Positions 1-8,270 of a stretch of 64,000 nt of DNA are shown one piece after another. How positions within the stretch are numbered: position 1 is the first letter of the stretch; every line of letters starts with the position of its first letter. The notes beneath the pieces were generated by a model. That model was not told the DNA's origin, did no database searches, and saw only the letters and a list, made by a program, of their open reading frames with translations. The position numbers were made by a program, and so were the translations under genes. The DNA is from Phycisphaerae bacterium (GTDB taxonomy: Bacteria > Planctomycetota > Phycisphaerae > JAJVII01). The DNA is taken from NCBI GenBank assembly GCA_022072085.1, contig JAJVII010000025.1, positions 18,811-82,810 of the forward strand. Reading direction: 5' to 3'.

Positions 1-3000
1 TGCGTATCCTGAGAACTCAACATCCATTGTGCCGGTACGCACGCCTAGGTATGGCGGATTCCCAACCACCGCGTCGAATCCGGCTTGCGCCGGCGGCCGG
101 TGCTCGATCTGCCGCTGTGTGCCGGGGCGCAGGCCGAAGAAGCACTCGGGGAACTCCAGTTCCCAGTGGAAGAACCGCCGCTGGTCGGCGGCGGCGATGG
201 CGGCGTCGACCATCTTGCGGTCGATCGGGCGGAGGCTCTTGAACAGCGACTCCCTGCTGGTCAGATCGAGGTCGCTGGCGTGCTGGAGCAGCGTGAGGGC
301 GCCCGGCACGCCGAAGTGCGGGGCGATCAGGATGTCCAGGATCACCTGGTAGCCGGACAGCTCCCGGCGGGCGTTGGCGTAGAGGTCGGCTGAGCGGTGG
401 ACCTCGGCGGCGGTGGCGTCGGCCATCGAGGCGACGGTGAGCACGTTGCCGATGGCCCGCAGCATGGGGGCGTAGTCGATGCGGAAGAGCTGATCGTGGA
501 CAGCCTCGTCGAGCTGGGCGAACGTCGCCCCGATCAGGCTGTTGCCGCAGCGCAGGTGGTGGTCGAGGAACGACAGCGGGGCGCCCAGCGTGAACGCGTC
601 CAGCCAGAGCGAGACCTTGGCCAGCTCGACGGCCATCGGGTTGAGGTCCACGCCGTAGATGCAGCGTTTGAGCACGTGCCGCTTGAGCAGGTGGACATCG
701 GTCAGCTTATCGGGGTCCACGGCCACGCCCTGGTCGGCCAGGCTCTCCAGGATGCTGCGACGGGTACGCTCCAGGGCGGTCGCGATCGGGTTGATGGGAA
801 AGCCGTTGAGGAAGTCCAGCAGCTTGTCGGTGACAAAATCCACAGCCTCGACCAGGAAGTGGCCGCTGCCCATGGCCGGGTCGAGCACCTTGCAGTCGAA
901 CAGCTTGTCCACGAGTTCGGCATTGGAGTCATAGGTTCGCGAAGCGGCCTCGGCTTTGGCGGCGGCCTCAAAGTCAGCCTTGGTCGTCCACTTTCCGCCA
1001 AGCAGACCGGGGCCTGCCCGCAGATTGGCCAAGTGCCGCTGATAGTCCTTCTCGGCCTGACGCAGGGCGGGGCGCAGGGCTTCGAGCTTGGCGGCCAGGA
1101 CCGGGCCAACCGTGTTCTCGACGATGTATTCGACGATGTGGTCGGGCGTGTAGTAGCTGCCCGAGGCGCGGCGCTCGGACTTGTCGTTGGCCAGGTAGAC
1201 CTCGCCCTTGCGTACGGCCACCTCGGCCCGGCGTCGGCTGCCCTTGCCCTTGGCGGCGGCCAGGGGGATGACCTTCTCGGCGCCCTTTTCCTTGACGGTC
1301 GTCAGGGGTTCGGCGGCGATCTTGAGCTTGAACTCCAGCAGGCCCTCGTAAATCGAGCCGAGCTGGCGGACGCCCAGCGACTTGTAGTCGATGAAGACCA
1401 TCGCGAAGGTCTTCTCGTCCGGGTCGCGGGACAGGTGGTCGATGGCCTGGGCGAGGAACAGGTCGGGGACCTTGTGGGCCTTGAGGAACCGGGCGATGCG
1501 GGCCTCGCGGGAGTCGTCTTTCTTGTCCGGCTTGGCCAGGAACAGCCCGCCGTTGTAGGTCGGCACGTTCAGCGCCGGATCGCCGGCATCCATCGCGGTG
1601 AACAGGTCGGCCAGGCGGTCGTAGAGCCGGGCCTGGTCCTTCCTGTAAGTTCCGGCCAGCTTGTCATCGACTTCCGACTCAGCCACGCCGGCGGCGTCGG
1701 CGATCTCCGCTTTGACCTTCCGCAGCGAGGCGGCGAAATACGGGCTCTCGCGGACCGGCAACAGGTCGCGGCTCTCGGCGTAGAGCAGAAATAGCAGTCG
1801 GTAGAGCAGCGTCAGGCAGCCCTCGCGGATGGCCTCCAACTCCTCGTCGGTCGGCGGCTTGGTCAGGTCCAACCTGCCCTTGCGGTCGGCCAGGAAGCCG
1901 CTGGCCAGGTGCGGGACGATATGCTCGAAGACCCGCCTCTTCAGCCGCTGCTCGACCTGCTTGGCGTAGTCGCGGCTGCCGGCGACGACGGTATCCAGCC
2001 AACACTTGGCCTCCGCCTGGGGTTCGGCCAATTGCGCGAATGCCTGTGGGCGGAAGAACAGCCACCAGTAGCGGAAGGCCTCGCCGGGGTCGGTCTCGCC
2101 GGTCTCGACGAGGGCCTCAGCCAGATCCACCTCGTAGAAGTTCGTGCTGCGGGAGTGCGCCCGCCGGCTGTAAAGGCGCCAGAGCCGGCCGTTGGTGATG
2201 ATCGCCCAGTCGGCGTCGCCGCGTTCCAAGACGGAGACGACTGAAGCGCCCGGGTTTTCTTCGGGCGTCTGCTGGTCGGCCGGGTCCGGCCCGTCCAGCC
2301 AGCGGTCCCACTGATAGACCAGGGCGGCAGTGAGCTTGCCGCCCTTGGCGTCCTTGAGCACGTAGTCGGGGGTGGCGGCGGCGTCTTTGGCGGCCTTGCC
2401 CTGGGTGCGCTTGAAGCCGAGGGCATCGAACAGCGGCTCAACCAGGCCCTCCCGGGTGGCGGCCTCGTCCTTGCCGTTGAAGCGTTCGCGGGCGTCGGCC
2501 ATTACCTGGCGGACGGCGGCGAAGGCAGCGTTGGGGCTCTCGGCCCAGGCGGGTGACTCCTGGAGCCGCGTGTTCAGATAGTGGTCGGCGAAGAGGGCCC
2601 GGTTCTGGTAGTACTCGCCCGTGTAGACGGCGGCCTCGAAGACGCTGCGGAGCTTGTCGAACTGGTCGAGGGCGTCCCGCTGGGTGAAGGTCAGGCGGCG
2701 AAGGATGCGCAAGTCGAGCCGGCTGGGCGACTTTCGCAGGACGGAGTAGACCTTCGGCACGGGCTTGTAGGCCGCCACGGCGGCCGGGCCGTGCTGGTGG
2801 CGCTTGACCTTGTCGATCAGGACGAATTCGAGAACCTGAAAGTCGCGGGTCAGGATGATCAGGTGGTCCTGGCTGAATCGGCCGAGGGCCCGGACCAGAT
2901 CGTTGCGGGCCTTGGCGGTGACGGAGCGGACCTGGGCGAAGACGACGCGGAGAAAGCCCTCCGGGTCTTCGCTGAGCAGCTCGATCCGGCGGAAGACGCC

Positions 3001-3162
3001 GTCGCCATCGGCGATGCCAACGGCCTCAGTGGTCATCGCGGCTCGCTTGGCGGTGTCATACCCGCGCTGCTGGAAGAACTCGGCGATTGCGTCCGCCGAT
3101 GCCATCGCCGCCACATCCTGAGCGGTGGTGTCTGCGTCAATGTTCGCCCGCGTGCTGGCCAT
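1..3162 (-). CDS. Eco57I-type restriction-modification DNA methyltransferase (3' end outside window)
   Basis: This is a large class I SAM-dependent adenine methyltransferase of the Eco57I/BREX-PglX-like group, of which 1054 codons lie in the window; the C-terminus continues past position 1. The start is the ATG at 3162-3160. Visible elements are an N-terminal type I R-like region (residues about 230-340), a YYTP-containing stretch near residue 666, methyltransferase motif I DPAMGSGHF at residues 761-769 and the catalytic NPPY tetrad at 1035-1038. The target-recognition domain would follow and is not visible. In the N-terminal region, where related proteins carry a PD-(D/E)XK nuclease, PDYVL is present but the usual E-x-K strand reads ALVYQWDRW, so cleavage activity is doubtful. 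It is divergent from a GIY-YIG/RAMA gene, which suggests a restriction or defence island. Confidence 0.88.
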   Translation of the reverse strand, partial: MASTRANIDADTTAQDVAAMASADAIAEFFQQRGYDTAKRAAMTTEAVGIADGDGVFRRIELLSEDPEGFLRVVFAQVRSVTAKARNDLVRALGRFSQDHLIILTRDFQVLEFVLIDKVKRHQHGPAAVAAYKPVPKVYSVLRKSPSRLDLRILRRLTFTQRDALDQFDKLRSVFEAAVYTGEYYQNRALFADHYLNTRLQESPAWAESPNAAFAAVRQVMADARERFNGKDEAATREGLVEPLFDALGFKRTQGKAAKDAAATPDYVLKDAKGGKLTAALVYQWDRWLDGPDPADQQTPEENPGASVVSVLERGDADWAIITNGRLWRLYSRRAHSRSTNFYEVDLAEALVETGETDPGEAFRYWWLFFRPQAFAQLAEPQAEAKCWLDTVVAGSRDYAKQVEQRLKRRVFEHIVPHLASGFLADRKGRLDLTKPPTDEELEAIREGCLTLLYRLLFLLYAESRDLLPVRESPYFAASLRKVKAEIADAAGVAESEVDDKLAGTYRKDQARLYDRLADLFTAMDAGDPALNVPTYNGGLFLAKPDKKDDSREARIARFLKAHKVPDLFLAQAIDHLSRDPDEKTFAMVFIDYKSLGVRQLGSIYEGLLEFKLKIAAEPLTTVKEKGAEKVIPLAAAKGKGSRRRAEVAVRKGEVYLANDKSERRASGSYYTPDHIVEYIVENTVGPVLAAKLEALRPALRQAEKDYQRHLANLRAGPGLLGGKWTTKADFEAAAKAEAASRTYDSNAELVDKLFDCKVLDPAMGSGHFLVEAVDFVTDKLLDFLNGFPINPIATALERTRRSILESLADQGVAVDPDKLTDVHLLKRHVLKRCIYGVDLNPMAVELAKVSLWLDAFTLGAPLSFLDHHLRCGNSLIGATFAQLDEAVHDQLFRIDYAPMLRAIGNVLTVASMADATAAEVHRSADLYANARRELSGYQVILDILIAPHFGVPGALTLLQHASDLDLTSRESLFKSLRPIDRKMVDAAIAAADQRRFFHWELEFPECFFGLRPGTQRQIEHRPPAQAGFDAVVGNPPYLGVRTGTMDVEFSGYA

Positions 3163-3340
3163 CTACGCTCCCCGAGGAAGCCGAAAAGGATCAGGCCACG
3201 ATCTTACCCGCGTCCGCGACGGCGAGCAATATCCCCCGGCGCGGTCTTGTGTTACGGCCATCGACGTGACAGAATGTTGACGGCGGGCTGTCGGGGCAGG
3301 GTTGGGCCGCCGTACGGATTCCTTTCGCGGGGACGAGACG

Positions 3341-4027
3341 ATGGCCAAGAAGCGTTCTCAACTGGTTTGCCAGTACGTGGAGAACCTCTCGCGGGCGATG
3401 CTTGAGGATTACCAGGCCGTCATCCGCGACTTTGTGCGGCGGCGGAGCGGCGTCTATGCGCTCTATCGTCGGGGCAAGCTGTACTACGTCGGTCTGGCCA
3501 GCAGCTTGCTCGGGCGGCTGAAGCACCATCTGCGCGACCATCACGCCAACACCTGGGACCATTTCAGCATCTACCTGACGGTAGGCACGGCTTACATGAA
3601 GGAGATTGAGTCGGTCCTAATTCGGATTGCCGACCCGCCCGGCAACAAGATGAAGGGCAGGTTCGTCAAGTGCGAGAACCTGCTGGGTAAGCTCAAGGGC
3701 GAGTATCGGAAACGGAGAAAGGAAGAAGAGTCGCGGCTGTTTGGCGGGTACCAGCGCCGCCGTCGGGCTCGCCAGGAGAGTGGCAAGACGTACCCCCTGG
3801 CGGTCTACATGCCAAGGGTGAAGAAGCTGCGAGCCCGTTACAAGGGCAGGGTCATTCGAGCTTGGGTCCGCCGGGACGGTCGGATTCGCCTGAACGGCAA
3901 GCTCTATCCATCTCCCTCGAAGGCGGCGGCAGCCGCTTGTGGGCGACGCACGTGCAACGGCTGGCACTTCTGGCGCTACGAGCGTGCTCCTGGCGATTGG
4001 GTTCGCCTCATGGAACTCAGGGCATAG
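3341..4027 (+). CDS. GIY-YIG nuclease fused to a C-terminal RAMA domain
   Basis: The protein has 228 residues from the ATG at 3341; a TTG at 3302 would add 13 residues and has no better ribosome-binding site. The GIY-YIG nuclease core is clear: GVY at 37-39, YYVG at 48-51, a candidate catalytic Arg59, Glu88/Glu90 and Asn102. A strongly basic linker (about 111-147) follows. The C-terminus (about 163-212) has the hallmarks of a RAMA (restriction enzyme and adenine methylase associated) domain: a YKGRV strand, LYPSPSKAA and NGWHFW. RAMA domains are proposed to recognise modified or methylated DNA, so a modification-guided nuclease is a reasonable inference. The gene sits head-to-head with the methyltransferase gene on the other strand. 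Confidence 0.82.
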   Translation: MAKKRSQLVCQYVENLSRAMLEDYQAVIRDFVRRRSGVYALYRRGKLYYVGLASSLLGRLKHHLRDHHANTWDHFSIYLTVGTAYMKEIESVLIRIADPPGNKMKGRFVKCENLLGKLKGEYRKRRKEEESRLFGGYQRRRRARQESGKTYPLAVYMPRVKKLRARYKGRVIRAWVRRDGRIRLNGKLYPSPSKAAAAACGRRTCNGWHFWRYERAPGDWVRLMELRA

Positions 4028-4104
4028 CTATCGGAATCAGACCGTTGAAGTGAAGGAATGCGATTGGAGTTTGCTGTCGATGGCGGTGATGCTGGAGTAT
4101 AGTC

Positions 4105-5112
4105 GTGACCGATTTCGACGCATGGCTGACGGATCACCAAGTCGCCTGGCGGCGGAGGAACGTCCGCGATCAGCGGATGGGCAAGCAGAACGGCCTGGAG
4201 CGGCCGTGGATTCTGCCAGCCGCATTGTGGGCCGAGGGACTCTGGCCGGGGATTCGCGAGTCGCTGCCGGCCTACTTGGACGAGAAGCACGTCGAAAAGC
4301 ACAAGGGCGTTCACAACCTGAAAAGCTCGTGGATGCTGTGTGCGAACCTCTACTTCCCGTTCCGCGAGCCGGGCGGGCTGGAGCTGCTGGCCGGCTTTCT
4401 GCGGGATCGCGTCTCGCCGCTGCTGCAGGCTGTCGAGGGCGTCGAGTTGGAGTATGAGGAGGCCCCACCGCTAGACCCGCGGACGCTGCTCGGCGAGCCG
4501 GCTGGCGGCGTGCGGGGAGCCAACCAAACCTCGCCCGACGTGGCGTTCATCGTGCGGACGTCGGCCGGCCGCGGGCTGATCCTGACCGAAAACAAGCTCG
4601 TTGAGCACTCGTTCTACCCGTGTGCCGGGCGGAAGTCGAGTGTGCAAAACCCGGACGGCAACCGTTGCCTCGACTGGCCAGCCGTGCAGGCCGACCCTGC
4701 CGGGCAGTGCTGGCAGATGCAATGGGAGACGCCCACCCGGCCGAACCGGCGATATTGGGAACTCATCCGGCTGGCCGACCATGCCCCGCGGACGCTCACG
4801 CAGTGCCCGGCGGCCACTGGCGGCTATCAGCTCTTTCGCCAGCAGGCGTTGGCGGAGGGCATCGCCGCCAGCGGCCGATACGAGCTGGTTGCGTCGTGCG
4901 TGGCCTTCGACGGCCGGAACGACACGCTGGTCGGCTGCCTTCGGGGGGCCGGCGTTGACAATTTCGCCACCGGCTGGGGCGATCTCTTCGCCGGGCGAAC
5001 GCTGTTCCGCACCTGGACCCACGAGCAATGGGTCAATTGGGTTCAATCTCATGACCCAAACGGCTGCTGGCATAACTGGATATCTTACCTTCGAGACCGT
5101 TACGGCTACTAG
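4105..5112 (+). CDS. PD-(D/E)XK superfamily endonuclease-like protein
   Basis: The protein has 335 residues, starting at a GTG with GGAG seven bases upstream. I do not recognise a named family with certainty. The segment SPDVAFIV (143-150) followed by LILTENKLVEHSFYPC (158-173) fits a PD-(D/E)XK core, with Asp145 and Glu162-x-Lys164 as metal and catalytic residues. Cysteines near 173 and 213 could bind metal. No signal peptide or membrane segment is seen. It lies 77 bp after the GIY-YIG/RAMA gene and 51 bp before a DUF3800 gene, all on the plus strand, so it may be the cleavage component of the neighbouring modification island. The fold is inferred from the motif only. Confidence 0.65.
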   Translation: MTDFDAWLTDHQVAWRRRNVRDQRMGKQNGLERPWILPAALWAEGLWPGIRESLPAYLDEKHVEKHKGVHNLKSSWMLCANLYFPFREPGGLELLAGFLRDRVSPLLQAVEGVELEYEEAPPLDPRTLLGEPAGGVRGANQTSPDVAFIVRTSAGRGLILTENKLVEHSFYPCAGRKSSVQNPDGNRCLDWPAVQADPAGQCWQMQWETPTRPNRRYWELIRLADHAPRTLTQCPAATGGYQLFRQQALAEGIAASGRYELVASCVAFDGRNDTLVGCLRGAGVDNFATGWGDLFAGRTLFRTWTHEQWVNWVQSHDPNGCWHNWISYLRDRYGY

Positions 5113-5163
5113 CTCCTCCGCATTCGGCGAAGGAGTGCGTAGTCACCCGATGCGGGGGATAAG

Positions 5164-6303
5164 ATGGCCGAAGTCAATGCATTTGCCGATGAATATGGCC
5201 AGCCGAACTTGGACACGGCTGCACAAGACGTCTCTACCCACTACATTGTGACGGCCATCATCGTCGAGGACCGAAAGAGCAGTCCGTTGCAGGAGAGCCT
5301 GGAACTGGTTCGGGCTACGCACTTTCAGACCGGCCCCATGAAGTCGTCGAGCATTGGCGACAATGATGACCGGCGCATTCGCGTACTCAGTGATTTTCGT
5401 GCGAAGGGCCTTATTGCCATCGCACTCGTGGTGGACAAGGAACTGATATCCAAGGAAAGTGGGCTTCGTTTCCAAAGACCTTTCCGGAGATTCCTGAACC
5501 GCAAGCTCTATGACGAACTGTATGACACCTTTCCGTCTCTGCGCCTGATTGCCGATCGAGTCGGCAAGACCGACTTCATGATCCAGTTTCAGCGGTTCCT
5601 CGAGGAGCACCATCATCTCAATACCCTGTTCGACGATTCAGTCATGGAATGGGGCCACGCCCGCAACAACGTGATTCTTCAAGCCGCTGACGTGGTTGCA
5701 GGATCACTCGGCCGTTGCTTCGATCGGAAGAAGCTGTCGCCGCGAGCGGATGAACTGCGACGAACAATGATTCCCTGGGTGCAACTGCGCGATTGGCCCT
5801 GGCGAGCGCCGACGGCGGCAGCGGACATGCTTGGGGTCGAAGATACGGCTGTTCGTGGGCTCTCGTTTCGGCGTGCCGAGGCGTTTGTGGAGCGGAATCA
5901 TGCCAGCGACGACGAAGACGTTCGACACCAAGTTCAATGTCTGAAGTACTTGGTGTTCTATGCTGCACACATTGATTCTGAAGCCTACGTGCATGCGCCA
6001 GAGATCATTGCGAGCATCCAGGTCCCTCGGGCCATGACGTTGCGGCAATTTCAGACAAGAGTGATTGCCGGGCTGCGAGATGCTGACGTCTTGATCGCGA
6101 GCGACTCACGAGGCTATAAGCTTCCGTCAGGGATGAACGATGTTGTCAACTATCTGCGATGGACGAACAAGCAGGTCGAGCCCATGGTCACGCGGGCTCG
6201 CCGCATGGCCCAAGCCATCGAATTGGCCAGCAACGGACAGGTCCGGCTCTTGGACGCTGAGGAGTTTGCGTTCTTGCGAGGGCCATCTCCTTATCCCGAA
6301 TGA
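5164..6303 (+). CDS. DUF3800-family protein with C-terminal extension
   Basis: The protein has 379 residues, beginning at the ATG at 5164. The N-terminus has the DUF3800 pattern, an RNase H-like fold: FADEYG at residues 7-12 on the first strand, then THYIVTAIIVED, and a later acidic helix LQAADVVAGSLGR that completes the predicted metal site. From about residue 235 there is an extra domain not typical of DUF3800, ending in a basic helical stretch (near KQVEPMVTRARRMAQ) that could be a winged-helix or DNA-binding module. DUF3800 proteins are frequent in defence islands and near mobile elements, but their activity is not established. Codon use and GC are somewhat lower than in the core genes to the right, consistent with transfer. 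Confidence 0.75.
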   Translation: MAEVNAFADEYGQPNLDTAAQDVSTHYIVTAIIVEDRKSSPLQESLELVRATHFQTGPMKSSSIGDNDDRRIRVLSDFRAKGLIAIALVVDKELISKESGLRFQRPFRRFLNRKLYDELYDTFPSLRLIADRVGKTDFMIQFQRFLEEHHHLNTLFDDSVMEWGHARNNVILQAADVVAGSLGRCFDRKKLSPRADELRRTMIPWVQLRDWPWRAPTAAADMLGVEDTAVRGLSFRRAEAFVERNHASDDEDVRHQVQCLKYLVFYAAHIDSEAYVHAPEIIASIQVPRAMTLRQFQTRVIAGLRDADVLIASDSRGYKLPSGMNDVVNYLRWTNKQVEPMVTRARRMAQAIELASNGQVRLLDAEEFAFLRGPSPYPE

Positions 6304-6450
6304 GGGCTGCCGTCTGGGCAGATAGGGTTCGCGAGACGTATCTCCGCCTCCAGTCTTCGTTCGCCGCGAGAGGCCCTCGCGGCGAACTTCGCCTTGGCAA
6401 GCCAGTCCCACCCGGCGCGTCGTCCACGCCCAATGCAGCGAACGAAGACT

Positions 6451-6478
6451 GCCACGGCGTAGCAAAGCCAAGCCGGGC
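6451..6478 (+). repeat. Short REP-like GCCACGGCGTAGC repeat
   Basis: The sequence GCCACGGCGTAGCAAAGCC followed by AAGCCGGG occurs here and, with three differences, at 15328-15353 (GCCACGGCGTAGCGCAGC...). The surrounding 230 bp between the DUF3800 stop and the next gene show no convincing coding potential. Confidence 0.55.
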
Positions 6479-6535
6479 ATCGCACAGCAAGTCGCGCCCT
6501 GGAAGACCTGGCCGATATCAACAGGCAGGTTTGTC

Positions 6536-6787
6536 ATGGACGAACCATTCCTCTACGTCCACATGCTGCCAAGCCTGGCGGAGCCAGAGCGATATTACGT
6601 CGGCCTTACTGAGGACTTGCAGGCCCGATTGCAGCGACACAATGCGGGGGATGTCCCCCACACGAGCAAGTTCCGACCCTGGCGGATCGAAACCGCCGTG
6701 GCTTTCCGATCCAAGACCAAGGCCGTCGCCTTCGAGCGATACCTCAAGACGCACTCAGGCCGGGCCTTCGCCTCAAAGCACTTCTGA
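6536..6787 (+). CDS. Small GIY-YIG nuclease
   Basis: This is an 83-residue stand-alone GIY-YIG domain of the YhbQ/UvrC-like group. The first strand is LYVHML, the second is YYVGLT (20-25), then Arg31 in the helix DLQARLQRHN and Glu73 in AFERYLK. Length is typical of the family. The start ATG at 6536 is preceded by CAGGCAGG. It closes the plus-strand run of nuclease-like genes but is 232 bp from the DUF3800 gene, so co-transcription is uncertain. Such proteins are often called excinuclease-like or mobile-element nucleases; the true substrate is unknown. Confidence 0.8.
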   Translation: MDEPFLYVHMLPSLAEPERYYVGLTEDLQARLQRHNAGDVPHTSKFRPWRIETAVAFRSKTKAVAFERYLKTHSGRAFASKHF

Positions 6788-7057
6788 AGCCCGCATTTCG
6801 CCCCGCCGCGGGACTCGCCTCGGCCCGAAAACGGTTCGAATCGGCCGTTTTGGCTCTCGGACTCTCGGTCTGGCGGGACTTTTGCGATCCGGTCCCGTCG
6901 CGATTTATCGCTCGGGCATTCGTTGACTTATGGCGATTTAGCCGTTTTCGCGTTTTCGTCCGTCCGCCACCCAGTGCCGGGGCATGACAAGCGCTCTATT
7001 AGTCCCGCCAGCGGGTTCCCCCGGCGAAGCTTCACGCGAAGCCGGGTGCCAAATCGG

Positions 7058-7078
7058 CTCACGTGAGCCTCACGTGAG
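7058..7078. promoter_or_regulatory. Tandem CTCACGTGAG palindromes
   Basis: Two perfect 10-bp palindromes CTCACGTGAG lie at 7058-7067 and 7069-7078, offset by 11 bp, about one helical turn. This arrangement resembles a cooperative operator. They lie about 210 bp upstream of the Nudix gene. Confidence 0.5.
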
Positions 7079-7106
7079 GCAGTACTTGCGCGCGAAACAA
7101 GAATCA

Positions 7107-7133
7107 ATGGCACCATCATGGCACCGGTGCCAT
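7107..7133. promoter_or_regulatory. ATGGCACC half-site cluster with 16-bp palindrome
   Basis: ATGGCACC occurs at 7107-7114 and 7118-7125, again offset by 11 bp. The second copy joins its inverse to form the perfect palindrome ATGGCACCGGTGCCAT (7118-7133). The pattern suggests a protein-binding site; no cognate regulator is identified. Confidence 0.45.
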
Positions 7134-7202
7134 TTCTGTTTTAGAGCGACGCCAGCAGTCTCGTCGGGTTGCCCGGCGCAGAAAGCAGGCGTATACTCCG
7201 GC

Positions 7203-7255
7203 TCAGGAGGCCCTGACGCTCCATGACCACCCGGCAGCCGCAATCAGATTTCCTA
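7203..7255 (+). repeat. Intergenic repeat copy A
   Basis: This is the first of six copies of a repeat built as AGGAGGCCCTGACGC(C/T)CC, then ATGACCACCCGGCAGCCG, then (A/C)AATCAGATTTCC. The copy carries an SD-like AGGAGG and an ATG opening a 14-codon frame that stops at once. The other copies are at 8231, 11280, 12894, 13987 and 15267, all in the same orientation. Confidence 0.8.
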
Positions 7256-7284
7256 TGGTATTCCTGAGGAGGAAATGACGGAAG

Positions 7285-8166
7285 ATGCCTCGCGTTCAGA
7301 CAATCGTCTACCGAAACGGGCGCGTGCTTCTGGTGAGACACCGGGCGGCAGGCAAGGAACATTGGTGCCTGCCCGGCGGAGCGCAGCTGGCGGGGGAATG
7401 CCCTGAGGCCGGGGCACTTCGCGAGCTAGCGGAGGAGTGCAACGTGCAAGGCGTCGTGGTCCGACAGACCTCCCATGTCGCAGGCGCTCTTGGCGATGAG
7501 ACTCTCACTTTTCTGGTGGACATAGGCGAGCAAGAGCCAACGCTTGGTCGCGATCCGGAACTGGCGGATGACGAAGCCGTCCTCACCGATCTGGCGTGGT
7601 TAGCACTGGACGAGATTGCCGAGCGGGACCGTGTCTATCTTTGGGCCGCAGGCGCTCTTGGTGTTGGAGACTTCCTGAAGGACGTGCAGACGTGGGGGGA
7701 TGTGATCAGTTACCCAGGGAACGACAGGTGCCCCGCCTTCGGGCAGCGACTAGCCGGTGTTGACTACGTGGAACGACCGGGTTCCTACGCCATCATACAG
7801 GATGAAGACGGCCGTGTGGCTGCTGTCGAATCTGGTACGGACCTCCACCTGCCCGGCGGGGGCAGAGAGCCTGGCGAGACGGACGTTGAATCGCTTCAGC
7901 GCGAGTGCCGCGAGGAATGCGGGTTGGCCATCGAGGTCCTTGATCGGATCGGCAGGGCGATCCAGTACGGGATCAGCCGGCAGGGAGAGCCCATCGCAAA
8001 AGCCTGCGACTACTTCCGTGCTCGTGTGCTGGCAAGCGAACCAGGTGAGGTCCCGGCCAAGGGCGAACGGCTTCGGTGGGTAACGGTTGATGAGGCAACT
8101 CAATGCCTTGCCCACGAGGCTCACGCCTGGGCGCTGCGCAGAGCCACCACGTCGTGTCGCCATTAG
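7285..8166 (+). CDS. Tandem Nudix hydrolase
   Basis: The 293-residue protein contains two complete Nudix domains. The first Nudix box spans residues 32-54 (G-x5-E-x7-RELAEE, with Asn replacing the usual Gly of EExG). The second spans 192-214 and matches GX5EX7REUXEEXGU fully. Nudix enzymes hydrolyse nucleoside diphosphates linked to another group; the substrate cannot be read from the sequence. The ATG at 7285 follows GAGGAGG (7266-7272) at a rather long spacing of 12 bases. Upstream are operator-like palindromes and repeat copy A, and copy B follows 64 bp after the stop. No signal peptide is present, so it should be cytoplasmic. Confidence 0.88.
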   Translation: MPRVQTIVYRNGRVLLVRHRAAGKEHWCLPGGAQLAGECPEAGALRELAEECNVQGVVVRQTSHVAGALGDETLTFLVDIGEQEPTLGRDPELADDEAVLTDLAWLALDEIAERDRVYLWAAGALGVGDFLKDVQTWGDVISYPGNDRCPAFGQRLAGVDYVERPGSYAIIQDEDGRVAAVESGTDLHLPGGGREPGETDVESLQRECREECGLAIEVLDRIGRAIQYGISRQGEPIAKACDYFRARVLASEPGEVPAKGERLRWVTVDEATQCLAHEAHAWALRRATTSCRH

Positions 8167-8230
8167 AACACGCTCAATTGCGAGTAGTTGCGGATAACCC
8201 ACCCACCACCGCGGGCCAGGGGGTCCCGGC

Positions 8231-8270
8231 CAGCCAGGAACGCCTCATGTCCGCCCGGCGGCCGAAATCA
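8231..8270 (+). repeat. Intergenic repeat copy B (diverged)
   Basis: CAGCCAGGAACGCCTCATG followed by TCCGCCCGGCGGCCGAAATCA aligns with the repeat core but lacks the GGCCCTG part and ends at the stop of the minus-strand fragment at 8268. Confidence 0.6.

Larger units (their letters stand above)
6788..7202. other. Intergenic region with no gene recognised
   Basis: No coding sequence is supported here. The left part has an AAAACGG/CCGTTTT inverted repeat (6828-6851) that could end transcription of the small GIY-YIG gene, although no clean T-tract follows. The right part holds two operator-like palindrome groups described separately. Confidence 0.5.

Noticed and set aside
397..1794. 465-codon plus frame across the methyltransferase gene
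   Set aside because: Opposite strand carries motif I and NPPY of the methylase; the plus frame is low-complexity shadow.
6828..6851. AAAACGG/CCGTTTT hairpin as terminator
   Set aside because: Short stem, large loop and no T-tract; mentioned only within the intergenic note.
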